DNA from: Bacteroides faecalis
GTDB taxonomy: Bacteria > Bacteroidota > Bacteroidia > Bacteroidales > Bacteroidaceae
NCBI RefSeq assembly: GCF_003865075.1
Contig: NZ_BHWB01000003.1
Span: 310,001-374,000 of the forward strand
DNA: 64,000 nt
Direction: 5' to 3'
Position numbers and translations under genes: made by a program
The notes under the pieces: generated by a model
Told to the model about the DNA's origin: nothing
Seen by the model: the letters and a program-made list of their open reading frames with translations, nothing else
The model's database searches: none
Shown: positions 47,554 to 58,300 of the stretch, piece by piece
Numbering within the stretch: position 1 is the stretch's first letter
Layout of the letters: each line of letters starts with the position of its first letter

Positions 47554-49866
47554 TCAGAAAGGATATCCTACCGCAAAATGGAAAGCAAAATCACGACTAA
47601 ACTTAGGATGAATGATCGGATAATGTTCCTTCTTAGTCTCATAAGCCGGGTTTATAGCTTTCATACCTCCATCAAAACGGAGAATAAAGAAGTCCAGATC
47701 TAAACGAAGTCCCAATCCATATGCCATAGCTATCTGCTTATAGAATCTATTAAATTTAAAGACTCCTCCTGGTTGATTAGCATAATCACGAATAGTCCAG
47801 ATATTACCTGCGTCAATAAATAATGCGCCCTGAAACTTCCAAAACAGCTTACTGCGATACTCAATGCTGGCATCTAATTTAATATCTCCCGATTGATCCA
47901 TTAAGCTTCCTTTTCCTGCAAAAGAACCTGGTCCCAGATCACGTACCGACCATCCACGAACACTATTGGCACCACCGGAAAAATACTGCTTCTCAAATGG
48001 AATCGTCTTTGCATTACCATAAGGTACAGCCACCCCTATACCTGCATGAAAAGCCAATGAGTTACGGTGATCAATTCTTATATTTTTAGCAAAATCAAAT
48101 TCACCTTTAACGTATTGTGCATAAGGGATTCCTAAAATAGCATATTCACCATTATCATTCTTTCGGATATTTGTCGCTTTAGATAAAGCATACATAATAT
48201 TTCCTGCCGATTCAAAATTGAAACGTACAGAATAAGAATCGGATGATATTGTATTATTCACAATAGAACCTCCTGTACTATTGTAGTGATAACTATACCC
48301 CATATTAATAATCAGTCGGTCCTGATAATTATATTGGAAAATATCATTTTGTCCTTTATTGATATAATCTTCTCTAAACTTAGGAGAGATGCGTGGCAAA
48401 TAAAGGAAACCGATATTAATCAAATCAATCTTATGTTGAATTTTCAGACGTTGAGACCACTTGTAGCTCCATGATGCAGAAGCCATTGTACGCAAGAATT
48501 CAGGACGCAGCTGGTAATTGTACTGTAATCCAAACTCCGTCGTAGCCCTAATTCTACGCTTAAAGTCAGAAGAGACAAATGGAAATAAAAAATTCGGGAA
48601 ATTGATACTTGTCTCTACACCAAATTCTGTATAATTATTATTTGAGTATCCTGCCTGAAGCCCGGAAATAACTTCGTAAGCTCCACGAAACTTGACCATA
48701 AAAGTTTCCGACCCATGAAACAAGTTCCGATTCTGAAAAGAAACGGAAGCTGCTGCCCCCAAGTCGCCAGCGGAATTCGTCCCTTCCACTTCAAAAGCAA
48801 TAGATTTATGTTTGCTTTTGGTCAGCATCACATAACAGTTAAGTTTTGCCGTATCACCTACCTGAGTTTCTATGAAACGAATATTCGTATATTTTAATGC
48901 AGACAAGCGACCAAAACTAGAATAAGTTTGCTGTACATCTTGTTCTTTATATAAATCACCGGAAGCAAAACGAAGATTATCTGTCAGCACTTTAGGACGC
49001 AAATAAAGTTTATCTTTATAATAAATAGGAAATCCTTTATAATGAATAGAATCATTTATATTAATGCTACTTAATGCTGACGACTGCAATACATCATAAT
49101 CTGTTATAAAATTTATCTTATTGATCTGATATTGTTTATGCGCTTCAGCAGAATCATTTTCATGAGCTCTATACGCTCGTAAATGCAAAGTTAAATCTAC
49201 ATCATAAGTATTGCGAACAGTGTCTGCCGTATAACCGATATAATCTTTATTAAACTTATAATAACCGTTTTGAAGTAGTTTATTAGTTATACGTTGTCTT
49301 TCTGCATCCAATACATTTACATCAAATATCATTCCTTCTCTTAATAAACTCTTCACCGAGTCCTGTCTTAAAAGAGAATCTATTTTAGTATCATGTATAT
49401 CGAGTTTTAAAGATTTAATAATATAAGGTTCACCAACCGTTACATCATACAGTAATTTAATCTTTTTTTTCTTAATCTTTGTCGATCTTTTTACGGTAGC
49501 AGCCATATAACCCATATTACGCACTGCTTTCATAATTTCCTCCTGAGACCGAAGAGCTTCACCCTCATTATATATAACAGGAGCATCACCTATCCTTCTC
49601 AGAAACTTATTTCCCCATTTAGTTGAATCACGTCCTGAAAGGTTATAAACATAAAGTTGGGTTTTAATGAGACTAAACCATTTTGCATTGGAATTCTGAC
49701 GTACATACATTTTCAGGGATGAAGGACGAACATTTTTATTATCTGTATGGATTTTGACTTCATCCAACAGATAAGAGCCATCCGGCACAAACTTCGTTGC
49801 AGTACACGAAGCTAGCAACAAGATAATAATAGCACAAGTAAATAAGCCATGAAATCCTTTCCTCAT
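47554..49866 (-). CDS. TamL: TamA/BamA-like outer membrane lipoprotein
   Basis: 770 residues. A lipoprotein signal (LLASCTATKF, Cys ~21) precedes several POTRA-like repeats (residues ~25-350: FVPDGSYLLDEVKIHTDNK, YIIKSLKLDIHDT, IDSLLRQDSVKSLL). The Omp85 barrel follows, with FSGGANSVRGWSVRDLGPGSFAG as the conserved L6 loop (VRGW). Bacteroidetes use such a lipoprotein form (TamL) with a TamB-like partner in outer membrane assembly. The C-terminus FAFHFAVGYPF has the barrel-end aromatic. No tamB is adjacent here, at least not in this direction. Confidence 0.87.
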   Translation of the reverse strand: MRKGFHGLFTCAIIILLLASCTATKFVPDGSYLLDEVKIHTDNKNVRPSSLKMYVRQNSNAKWFSLIKTQLYVYNLSGRDSTKWGNKFLRRIGDAPVIYNEGEALRSQEEIMKAVRNMGYMAATVKRSTKIKKKKIKLLYDVTVGEPYIIKSLKLDIHDTKIDSLLRQDSVKSLLREGMIFDVNVLDAERQRITNKLLQNGYYKFNKDYIGYTADTVRNTYDVDLTLHLRAYRAHENDSAEAHKQYQINKINFITDYDVLQSSALSSININDSIHYKGFPIYYKDKLYLRPKVLTDNLRFASGDLYKEQDVQQTYSSFGRLSALKYTNIRFIETQVGDTAKLNCYVMLTKSKHKSIAFEVEGTNSAGDLGAAASVSFQNRNLFHGSETFMVKFRGAYEVISGLQAGYSNNNYTEFGVETSINFPNFLFPFVSSDFKRRIRATTEFGLQYNYQLRPEFLRTMASASWSYKWSQRLKIQHKIDLINIGFLYLPRISPKFREDYINKGQNDIFQYNYQDRLIINMGYSYHYNSTGGSIVNNTISSDSYSVRFNFESAGNIMYALSKATNIRKNDNGEYAILGIPYAQYVKGEFDFAKNIRIDHRNSLAFHAGIGVAVPYGNAKTIPFEKQYFSGGANSVRGWSVRDLGPGSFAGKGSLMDQSGDIKLDASIEYRSKLFWKFQGALFIDAGNIWTIRDYANQPGGVFKFNRFYKQIAMAYGLGLRLDLDFFILRFDGGMKAINPAYETKKEHYPIIHPKFSRDFAFHFAVGYPF

Positions 49867-49972
49867 ACGGTATCCCTATAAACCTGAAGTAAAATGTATG
49901 GCAAAGATAGAGCATATTTTCCGTTCGGAGAAATTATCAAAACGATAAATGACATTTAAAATGTACTTTTTA

Positions 49973-50049
49973 CCACAGTGCGGAAATTTTCACAACAATA
50001 ACAAATGTATGATTAATAACATGTCTGTGATAATTTCCGCAAACTGTGG
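49973..50049. repeat. imperfect inverted repeat upstream of tamL
   Basis: 16-base arm at 49973-49988 pairs with 50032-50049 except for a 2-base bulge; about 43 bases lie between. It is between the stop of the M56 gene and the start of tamL. It could act as terminator or as mRNA structure; no T-run is present. Confidence 0.5.
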
Positions 50050-50078
50050 AAAGAAGAAAGATTTCTAACAGAATTCAA

Positions 50079-51422
50079 TCATCTAAGTCTGAATATGACA
50101 GGAACTGTAAATTTAACATTCACTGGTTTCCCCTTATTAGTACCCGGTTCCCATTTAGGCATTTTATTAATTACACGAAGAGCCTCTTTATCCAGATACG
50201 GATCAACACTACGTGCAATTTTTGCCTCTGAGATAGAACCATCCTTACCGACTACAAATTCTACGACAACACGTCCTTGAACACCCTTTTCCTTTGCGTT
50301 GGTCGGATACTCAATATTTTCACCTAAATAAGCCAAAAGAGCTGACTGTCCACCCGGAAAAACCGGCATATTTTCTACAATATCATGAATAGTGGAATCG
50401 TTTTTCACTTCATCAGCTTTTGCCTTACTCATTTCTGCCATTTCTTTCGTATTATGGTTACGATCATCAATCTTAACCACTGCCGAAGAATCCTTTTTTA
50501 CTTCACCAGTAGACATACCACTTTCTGCTTTATTTGCACAATTACTGAAAAGTACCAATAATGCAACTACTGGTATAAACATCAGATATTTACTTAACAT
50601 GATGTTACTGGTTCGTTTTTTATTCAACATCTTAATTCGTTTTTTTAAAGGTAATACACTAAAATTATTATATATGTTTGCTGCAGCCAATGATGAATGT
50701 TCCATTCCTAATAAATGGTATTGATAAGACTTTTTATCATGCCCTAAAGTTATTACTTGTTTATCTGCCAGATACTCATGATTCATACGGATTTCACTAC
50801 GTATCAACCACGCAAACGGATTAAACCAACATAATATAATTATCAATTGAGCCAATAGAATATCCAATGAATGAAACTCGCGCATATGTGTACGCTCATG
50901 TATCAATATCTCACTGATCTCTTTATCCGAATGTCGTGCCGGGTTAATGAATATCCAATGAAAAAATGAATAAGGTTCATCTATTTCTACCGATTGATAT
51001 ACATACGTACCATTCAAAAAGCAATGACTAGAGCGAAGTAATAAAGTATGCATTTTGAACATCTCAAATGTTGTACGTAGTATCAGTAGAGCAATCCCTA
51101 TTCCATATATCATCCATAAATAAGTATCAACTGTCCAACGTATATTCTCGGCACCAGAAAAAGTACTGAATGCATGAACCGAAACTTCTGGCAGAATTTT
51201 TGCATAAACAACTGCAAGTGTTTCTCCCACTGGATGATTACCCCAATCAGCCCAAACCGGAAAATCAATAAAAGGATAAACAAATGAAGTCACACATATT
51301 AATAGTAACATCATCCGTCTCAATCTGAAAAATGTATCCTTACTAAAAGACAACTTATAGAAAGTATATAATACAATCAATGCAACATTGACTTTTATTA
51401 AATAAATTACAAAAGATTCCAT
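50079..51422 (-). CDS. M56 family (BlaR1-like) membrane peptidase with C-terminal TonB domain
   Basis: 447 residues. Four membrane helices (near residues 5-20, 35-50, 100-120 and 275-295) surround the metallopeptidase motif HERTHMREFHSLD (H-E-x-x-H), as in BlaR1/MecR1 sensors. The sensor penicillin-binding domain is absent; instead a short linker leads to a TonB C-terminal domain (VVEFVVGKDGSISEAKI ... PKWEPGTNKGKPVNVKF). The gene follows the BlaI-like repressor gene by 11 bp, so the pair should be co-regulated, probably with cleavage of the repressor by the peptidase. What it senses is not known; the TonB domain suggests a link to the outer membrane. Confidence 0.9.
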   Translation of the reverse strand: MESFVIYLIKVNVALIVLYTFYKLSFSKDTFFRLRRMMLLLICVTSFVYPFIDFPVWADWGNHPVGETLAVVYAKILPEVSVHAFSTFSGAENIRWTVDTYLWMIYGIGIALLILRTTFEMFKMHTLLLRSSHCFLNGTYVYQSVEIDEPYSFFHWIFINPARHSDKEISEILIHERTHMREFHSLDILLAQLIIILCWFNPFAWLIRSEIRMNHEYLADKQVITLGHDKKSYQYHLLGMEHSSLAAANIYNNFSVLPLKKRIKMLNKKRTSNIMLSKYLMFIPVVALLVLFSNCANKAESGMSTGEVKKDSSAVVKIDDRNHNTKEMAEMSKAKADEVKNDSTIHDIVENMPVFPGGQSALLAYLGENIEYPTNAKEKGVQGRVVVEFVVGKDGSISEAKIARSVDPYLDKEALRVINKMPKWEPGTNKGKPVNVKFTVPVIFRLR

Positions 51423-51433
51423 ACGTATTCAGT

Positions 51434-51796
51434 TTATGATTCCTCATTTTCTATTATTTTCATCAATTCTTCAAGCTCCTTTTTACCGATCTTTCGATCC
51501 CGGACAAAGAATGAAACCATTTCTTTATACGAACCAGTAAAATACTTAGTTACTATCCCATTCAAAAAGTTACGTTTATAATCGCTTTCTTTTACCAATG
51601 AATGGTATTGAATAGAATTTCCTAATTTGAATGGCGACAAATACTTCTTCTTCTCTAAATTACGAACGACTGAAGCTACACTCGTATAAGGAGGCTTTGG
51701 ATCTGGCATTTCATTAACGACCTCTCGGATAAAACTTGGTCCCATTCTCCAAAAGTAAATCATTACTTCTTCTTCTTGTTGCGTCAATCTTTCCAT
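51434..51796 (-). CDS. BlaI/MecI/CopY-type transcriptional repressor
   Basis: 120 residues. A winged-helix start (MERLTQQEEEVMIYFWRMGPSFIREVVNEM) continues with PYTSVASVVRNLEKKKYLSPF, the recognition helix region of BlaI/MecI. The C-terminal half is the dimerisation part with the usual protease-sensitive area. First gene of a two-gene unit with the M56-TonB gene. It is likely to repress its own operon; an operator was not identified in the 51797-51980 gap shared with the divergent methyltransferase. Confidence 0.92.
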   Translation of the reverse strand: MERLTQQEEEVMIYFWRMGPSFIREVVNEMPDPKPPYTSVASVVRNLEKKKYLSPFKLGNSIQYHSLVKESDYKRNFLNGIVTKYFTGSYKEMVSFFVRDRKIGKKELEELMKIIENEES

Positions 51797-51980
51797 ACAA
51801 TTTCTATTTTATATTGAATATCAAACTACTATTTTTAAGCAAATCTACTAAAATTAAGTAGATAGTATATTTTTATTTATGCAATAATTGTTAATAGCCT
51901 GAATAATTATCAGGAAAAAATAGAAATAATAACCGATTAATTGGAAATATCTTTATAGCTTTGTCCAAAATATCAATTAT

Positions 51981-52748
51981 ATGACATCACTAAGCAAGAA
52001 CAAAATCAAATATATCCACTCGTTGGAACTAAAAAAGATACGTAAAGAAGAACAAGTGTTTCTGGCAGAAGGTCCTAAGCTAGTTAGTGATTTGCTTGGA
52101 TATTTTCCTTGTCGCTTTTTGGCTGCTACAAGTTCTTGGCTACAAAGCCACCCAGATTGTAAAGCACATGAAATCATAGAGGTCTCACAAGAAGAACTTT
52201 CCCGTGCCAGTCTATTGAAAACTCCACAACAAGTACTTGCTATTTTCGAACAACCACAATATAAATTAAATCCGGAGATCGTTCACCAATCACTTTGTCT
52301 GGCTCTGGATGACGTACAGGATCCCGGTAACCTAGGGACAATTATCCGCTTAGCCGATTGGTTTGGCATCGAACATATTATCTGTTCAACAAACACAGTA
52401 GATGTATACAATCCCAAAACAGTACAAGCCACCATGGGAGGAATTGCCAGAGTGAAAGTACATTATACTCCCCTACCTGATTTTATCAGTTCACTTGGAG
52501 ACGATACACCAATATTCGGAACATTCCTGAATGGAGAAAATATGTACGAACAACCATTAACCACCCATGGACTTATTGTAATGGGCAACGAAGGTAACGG
52601 AATAGGAAAAGAAGTGGAAGCTTTGATTAACCGGAAACTATATATTCCCAATTACCCACAAGGTCAGAAAACCTCGGAATCACTTAATGTAGCAATTGCT
52701 ACCGCAGTAATCTGTGCCGAGTTTCGGCGACAGGCTGCATGGAAATAA
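51981..52748 (+). CDS. SpoU/TrmH family RNA methyltransferase
   Basis: 255 residues. An N-terminal substrate-binding domain (IKYIHSLELKKIRKEEQVFLAEGPKLV) is followed by the SPOUT catalytic domain with the three motifs DPGNLGTIIRLADWFG, IVMGNEGNGIGKEV and SLNVAIATAV. It is a 2'-O-methyltransferase acting on rRNA or tRNA; the exact target (for example a 23S position) is not fixed by sequence. The last 50 bases overlap the convergent small gene at 52699-53073. Confidence 0.93.
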   Translation: MTSLSKNKIKYIHSLELKKIRKEEQVFLAEGPKLVSDLLGYFPCRFLAATSSWLQSHPDCKAHEIIEVSQEELSRASLLKTPQQVLAIFEQPQYKLNPEIVHQSLCLALDDVQDPGNLGTIIRLADWFGIEHIICSTNTVDVYNPKTVQATMGGIARVKVHYTPLPDFISSLGDDTPIFGTFLNGENMYEQPLTTHGLIVMGNEGNGIGKEVEALINRKLYIPNYPQGQKTSESLNVAIATAVICAEFRRQAAWK

Positions 52749-53073
52749 AATCGAAGGGATAAAATAAATAAGGATACAGAGTTTTACTCTTCTGTAATGA
52801 CTCCTCAAATACCTTAAAAAAACATTGAGAAGATTGATTTGAAACATAGGGAAGATTAGATTCAAACATTGGGATGTTTGTAAAAATCATCCCAATGTTT
52901 TTTATCTCATTTGTGGAAAGCAAAGCTATTACTCCCGGCAGCCATTCAACAGATTCAATTTCCTCAGTTAATGGAAAAACAACCTGAGCACTTCCTCCTT
53001 CGACCTCCACCACGTGCTGTTTAATAAAACCAATACCCGGCAAAAACAGATAATGAGCTGCAAAACGTTTCAT
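52699..53073 (-). CDS. small conserved-looking protein of unknown function
   Basis: 124 residues starting MKRFAAHYLFLPGIGFIKQHVVEVEGG, with a hydrophobic-charged pattern and PLTEEIESVEWLPGVIALL. It lies 4 bp after the DUF4296 gene in the same direction and probably belongs to the ileS-lspA unit. Its 3' end overlaps the methyltransferase gene by 50 bp in the opposite strand. I do not recognise a function. Confidence 0.65.
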   Translation of the reverse strand: MKRFAAHYLFLPGIGFIKQHVVEVEGGSAQVVFPLTEEIESVEWLPGVIALLSTNEIKNIGMIFTNIPMFESNLPYVSNQSSQCFFKVFEESLQKSKTLYPYLFYPFDFISMQPVAETRHRLLR

Positions 53074-53077
53074 AGAA

Positions 53078-54157
53078 TTAACGAGTAGTCTGTTGGCGCC
53101 TCTGCTGCTGTCTACGCTGATTTATCTGACGCTCTCTTCTCTGTTCTATCCGTTCCCGTTGAATATGCTGTTCCACTTCTATTTGTTCCGGTCTCTTTTC
53201 CGGACGAGCGCCCGACCGGCGACGATTCATTTCCTCCGGAGTCAAACGCTGATTGTCATCCTTCAATCCTTCTTCAGTCTTTAAGGAATCCATATTCTCT
53301 TTAGTAGCAGAAACCTTCTTCAAAGAATCCGCTTGTAAAGCTTCAATCTTATTCAGAGAATCACGTACAACAAATGAAAGTGTATCTTTACAGTGGTAAC
53401 GAGTCATAACAAAACGATCCGCCAATAACGGAGCACTCTTCAAACTATCTTCCACCGAGTAGAAAATAAAGCCTTTTATCTCCTTCATACCACCTAATGT
53501 ATCAGCATACAAACGAATTTGCTGAACACCCGGAGAGGTAAACGTTTTCCAATGACTAACTGTATCCTTTTCATATATTACTTGTAAAGCCATTGTCGTT
53601 GCTCTCAAAGAATCAGCAAGCATCGGTCCCAGAAAACTATAACGTACTTCCCATACCAATGTATCACGATCTTTGTAATTTGAGTCTGTTGGCAAAACAA
53701 ATGAATATCGGTTATTCATCATCTCACCTGTCAGACGTATCATACGTTGCCAAGGCCAAACATCAATACTATCACCATTCTTTGTCATTTTTGGCTTTTT
53801 ATCGCGTTTGGCAATCAAATCCCCTATAATCTCTTGCTCACTTTTCAAACGGTTCTTCACCTTTTCATAGACTTTCGATAAAACCTCTGTATTACGTGTA
53901 TACCAAACCATTGATGAATCAAACACAGCTTCTGTAGTACCGTATTTCTTAAAAACAGCATCGATATAAAGAGACTTCTTATAATTTTCATTATAAGGTA
54001 AATTTTCTCCCATAGCTTTTGCTATATGATAATCATACAATATATCTTCCATCTTCGATTCCGGAATGACATCATCGGGTCTTTTCACTTTACATCCAGC
54101 AATCGCCAACGCTAACATACAGATGCAACACAGATGAAATCGAAACCTATTTTTCAT
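53078..54157 (-). CDS. DUF4296 lipoprotein
   Basis: 359 residues from ATG 54157, overlapping the lspA stop by 11 bp. A lipobox IAGCKVKRPDD (Cys ~22) is followed by the DUF4296 domain (VIPESKMEDILYDYHIAKAMG, residues ~27-115). The long charged, Arg/Gln-rich tail (residues ~310-359: RPEQIEVEQH, then repeated Arg/Gln) suggests nucleic-acid or surface contact and is of low complexity. Bacteroidales commonly keep this gene with lspA. Function unknown. Confidence 0.88.
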   Translation of the reverse strand: MKNRFRFHLCCICMLALAIAGCKVKRPDDVIPESKMEDILYDYHIAKAMGENLPYNENYKKSLYIDAVFKKYGTTEAVFDSSMVWYTRNTEVLSKVYEKVKNRLKSEQEIIGDLIAKRDKKPKMTKNGDSIDVWPWQRMIRLTGEMMNNRYSFVLPTDSNYKDRDTLVWEVRYSFLGPMLADSLRATTMALQVIYEKDTVSHWKTFTSPGVQQIRLYADTLGGMKEIKGFIFYSVEDSLKSAPLLADRFVMTRYHCKDTLSFVVRDSLNKIEALQADSLKKVSATKENMDSLKTEEGLKDDNQRLTPEEMNRRRSGARPEKRPEQIEVEQHIQRERIEQRRERQINQRRQQQRRQQTTR

Positions 54158-54800
54158 GATCCACATTTTCCTTTTTATTATCCAATGAATGATAAGATTC
54201 ATTCAGATATTTACTATAAAAAAGTAACAAAGCAATAATACCACAGCTAATGGCAGCGTCTGCAAAGTTAAAGATTGGACTAAAGAAAATAAAATGCTCT
54301 CCGCCTACAAACGGCATCCATGTCGGCCAGTTTGTTTCAATTATCGGGAAATAAAACATATCTACTACCTTGCCGTAGAACCAAGTAGAATATCCTCCCC
54401 CTTCAGGCATAAAACTAGCAATCTGCGAATGAGTACTTTCATTGAATATTACTCCATAAAATATACTATCGATAATATTCCCCAAAGCCCCTGTCAAGAT
54501 CAGAGATACACAGATAATATAACCTGTTTTGAAACCTTTCTTAATAATTTTATAAAGATACCAGCCAATCAAACCAACTGCCACAATACGGAAAGTGGTA
54601 AGGAAAAGTTTTCCAAATATTTCCATACCGAAAGCCATTCCGTTGTTTTCAGTGAAATAAATATAGAACCAATCTGTCACACGTATACTTTCATGCCAAT
54701 ACATGTGTGTTTTGATCCAAATTTTAATAACTTGATCGATAATCAATACAGAAAAGATAACAAGCAGAGCAATTCTCCCTTTCGTAAGTAGTTTCTTCAT
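54147..54800 (-). CDS. lspA: lipoprotein signal peptidase (signal peptidase II)
   Basis: 217 residues with four helices and the catalytic aspartates in NIIDSIFYG and FNFADAAISCG. NNGMAFGM is the other conserved motif. LspA removes the signal peptide of lipid-modified prolipoproteins, of which several lie in this window (TamL, NlpE-like, DUF3332, DUF4296). It is longer than E. coli LspA (about 164 residues) by a loop in the periplasmic part, usual for Bacteroidales. ileS, the DksA-like gene and DUF4296 flank it on the same strand. Confidence 0.97.
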   Translation of the reverse strand: MKKLLTKGRIALLVIFSVLIIDQVIKIWIKTHMYWHESIRVTDWFYIYFTENNGMAFGMEIFGKLFLTTFRIVAVGLIGWYLYKIIKKGFKTGYIICVSLILTGALGNIIDSIFYGVIFNESTHSQIASFMPEGGGYSTWFYGKVVDMFYFPIIETNWPTWMPFVGGEHFIFFSPIFNFADAAISCGIIALLLFYSKYLNESYHSLDNKKENVDHEK

Positions 54801-54896
54801 TTGTCTGTCTAAAATTAAAAATAACGAGCTACAAGTGCCGTGCGAAAATATTGCGCAGCTACTTGTAGCCCGTCACTAGTAGCTTGTAGCTAACTA

Positions 54897-55277
54897 TTAT
54901 TTCTTACCACTGTTCTTTGCTTCGATGCTCAACGTTGCATGAGGAACAGCACGCAAACGTTCGGCAGGAATTAACTTTCCGGTTTCACGGCAAATTCCAT
55001 ACGTCTTATTCTCAATACGCACTAAAGCAGCCTGCAATCCTTGAATAAACTTTAGTTGGCGTTGTGCCAAACGAGTTGTTTCTTCTTTGGAAAGCGTATT
55101 TGCCCCCTCTTCAAGAACTTTATATGTAGGAGATGTATCGTCGGTATCATTACCATCCAATCCCATCAGACTCATCTTCAACTGATCATAGTCACGTTGA
55201 GCCAATTCCAGCTTCTCCATAATAATGGCACGGAATTCCTCGAGTTCCGCATCCGAATATCTAGTCTTTTCTGCCAT
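54897..55277 (-). CDS. DksA/TraR-like protein with a mostly lost zinc site
   Basis: 126 residues. Long coiled-coil helices (EFRAIIMEKLELAQRDYDQLKM and EEGANTLSKEETTRLAQRQLKFIQGLQAAL) with the tip, then YGICRETGKLIPAERLRAVPHATLSIEAKN. The last part is the DksA zinc-finger sequence with only one of the four Cys left (C-x-x-T-G and A-T-L-S-I). DksA binds RNA polymerase through the secondary channel. Proteins with partly missing Cys keep this function in other bacteria. It lies between ileS and lspA and may be co-transcribed. Confidence 0.87.
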   Translation of the reverse strand: MAEKTRYSDAELEEFRAIIMEKLELAQRDYDQLKMSLMGLDGNDTDDTSPTYKVLEEGANTLSKEETTRLAQRQLKFIQGLQAALVRIENKTYGICRETGKLIPAERLRAVPHATLSIEAKNSGKK

Positions 55278-55315
55278 AACTTTACTAGTTTAAAAGGTTA
55301 ATCAATAATTTAGTA

Positions 55316-58300
55316 TTAGTCTTTTATCACATTGACAAACAAAGAGAAATCATCAAAGTTTAGCTCTGTACCATCCTTCACTTCATCTACCAAATCGAGC
55401 GATGTTCCTAAAACTTGGTTACAAATATAAGTATTATATTCTTTTACCGCATCATCCGTTTGCGTATTTTTCGAGATTGTTATTTTTATTTTGTCTGTAA
55501 TCTCGAAACCACTTGATTTACGGATATTTTGGATACGGTTTACCAATTCGCGGGCAATACCTTCACGACGTAATTCTTCGGTTATTGTAACTTCAAGCGC
55601 TACAGTCAGCTTACCTTCGTTAGCAACCAACCATCCCGGAATATCTTCACTGAAGATTTCAACATCCGACGTTTCAATAACAGCTTCAGTACCATCTAAG
55701 TTCAGTAAATATTTGCCATTCTTTTCCAATTCGTTAATTGCTTCTTGTGACATTTCAGCTACGGCAGCAGCAACAGCTTTCATTTGTTTACCAAATTTCG
55801 GTCCCAGCTTCTTAAAGTCACATTTCACTTTCTTCACCAATACTCCGGCAGCACCATCAACGAACTTGATTTCTTTCACATTCACTTCATTCATAATCAA
55901 AGCTTTTACGGCTTCAATATGTGCTTTCTGTTCTTCGTCTGCTACGGGAATCATAATACATTGCAATGGTTGGCGAACTTTAATATTCACTTTACGGCGC
56001 AAGGCCAATACCATGGATGTAACATCCTGAGCCATCTGCATACATGCTTCCAATTCCTTGTCTATCATGTCTTCCTGATATTTCGGGAATTCAGCCAAAT
56101 GGATAGAAACAACATTATCACGTCCTGTAGCTGTGATTAAGTCCATATACAAACGGTCTGCGTAGAATGGAGCAATCGGAGCCATTAACTTAGCCACTGT
56201 TTCAAGACAAGTATATAAAGTCTGGTAAGCAGACAGTTTATCCTGAGTAAATTCACCACCCCAGAAACGTTTACGGTTCAGGCGTACATACCAGTTAGAC
56301 AAATTGTCATTAACAAAGTCTGAAATCAGACGGCCCGCTTTAGTCGGTTCATATTCGTTGTAGCAAGTATCTACTTCTTTAATCAAAGTATTCAGTACAG
56401 ACAAAATCCAACGGTCAATTTCCGGACGTTCAGTCATCGGCACATCAGCTTCTTTATATTCAAATCCATCCACATTAGCATAAAGTGCAAAGAATGAATA
56501 TGTATTATATAAAGTACCAAAGAATTTACGACGCACTTCTTCAATTCCTTCCACGTCAAACTTCAAATTATCCCATGGAGAAGAATTAGTAATCATGTAC
56601 CAACGTAATGGATCAGAACCATATTTTTCAATGGTTGAGAATGGATCAACAGCATTACCAAGACGTTTAGACATCTTGTTACCATTCTTATCAAGTACCA
56701 AACCATTAGAAATAACAGCCTTATAAGATACGCTATCAAATACCATTGTAGCTATAGCATGCAATGTAAAGAACCAGCCACGTGTCTGATCCACTCCTTC
56801 GGCAATAAAATCAGCCGGATACACCTGACGGCTATCCAACAATTCTTTATTCTCAAAAGGATAATGAATCTGTGCATAAGGCATAGAACCTGAATCAAAC
56901 CAAACATCGATCAAGTCCATCTCACGTTTCATCGGTTTTCCATCCTTAGATACCAGAATAATATCATCCACATACGGACGATGAAGATCAATCTTATTAT
57001 AATTATTCTCGCTATACTCACCCGGCACAAAACCTTTATCCTTGTATGGATTCGATTTCATGAATCCGGCTGCTACCGATTTTTCAATTTCATTATAAAG
57101 TTCTTCTACTGATTCAATGCACTTTTCATCCGTATTATCTTCCGTACGCCAGATGGGTAATGGAGTTCCCCAATAACGGGAACGGCTTAGATTCCAATCA
57201 TTCAGATTTTCCAACCATTTACCAAAACGACCGGTTCCTGTAGATTCCGGCTTCCAGTTAATAGTCTTATTCAATTCCATCATGCGTTCTTTACAAGCTG
57301 TAGAACGGATGAACCAACTATCCAACGGATAATAAAGTACAGGCTTATCTGTACGCCAACAATGTGGATAATTATGAACGTGCTTTTCAATTTTGAAAGC
57401 CAGATTATTTGCTTTCATCATCATACAGATAACAATATCCAATGATTCGGCAGCCTGTGCAGCCTTCTCATCAAATTTCCCATCTACTGTAAATTGCGGA
57501 TCATATGCATTCTTTACCCATGCTCCCTGGTACTCTTTGTATTTATCAACATCTACACACTCCTTTACAAAGGTCTCATCTAATTCATCCAACAAATAGA
57601 ATTTCCCTGTCAGGTCTACCATAGGACGAGTCTCACTTTTTTTATTGATCATGAAAAGAGACGGGATTCCAGCGGCGCGTGCTACATTTGCGTCATCCGC
57701 ACCGAAAGTAGGTGCGATATGAACAATGCCCGTACCATCTTCTGTGGTTACATAATCACCCTGAATCACACGAAATGCCTTATCACTAGCTTTCCAACTA
57801 CCATCTTCGAATACTTCAACCGGTTTCACCCATGGAATAAGCTGTTCATACTCCATACCAACCAAATCCGAACCTTTATATTCGGCTATCACTTTGAATG
57901 GTACTAGTTTATCTCCCAACTTATAATCTTCTAATTTCAAGTCAGCTGCTTTTGGATTGAAATGAGTATTCAATAAAGCTTTCGCCAAAACTACTGTTAT
58001 GGGCTCTCCTGTATAAGGATTGTATGATTGTACAGCTACATAGTCAATTTTCGGGCCTACACAAAGTGCTGTATTTGAAGGCAATGTCCAAGGTGTCGTT
58101 GTCCAAGCAATAAAATAAGGTGTTCCCCATTCTGCCATTTCCGGTTTAGGATTCTTCATCTTAAATTGTGCAACAACCGTTGTATCTTTTACATCCCGAT
58201 AACAACCAGGTTGGTTCAACTCGTGAGAACTCAATCCTGTTCCGGCAGCCGGTGAATACGGCTGAATAGTATATCCTTTATAAAGTAAGCCTTTCTTATG

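Noticed and set aside
50079..51796. Beta-lactam resistance operon
   Set aside because: No beta-lactamase or penicillin-binding sensor domain is present; only the regulator and protease resemble that system.
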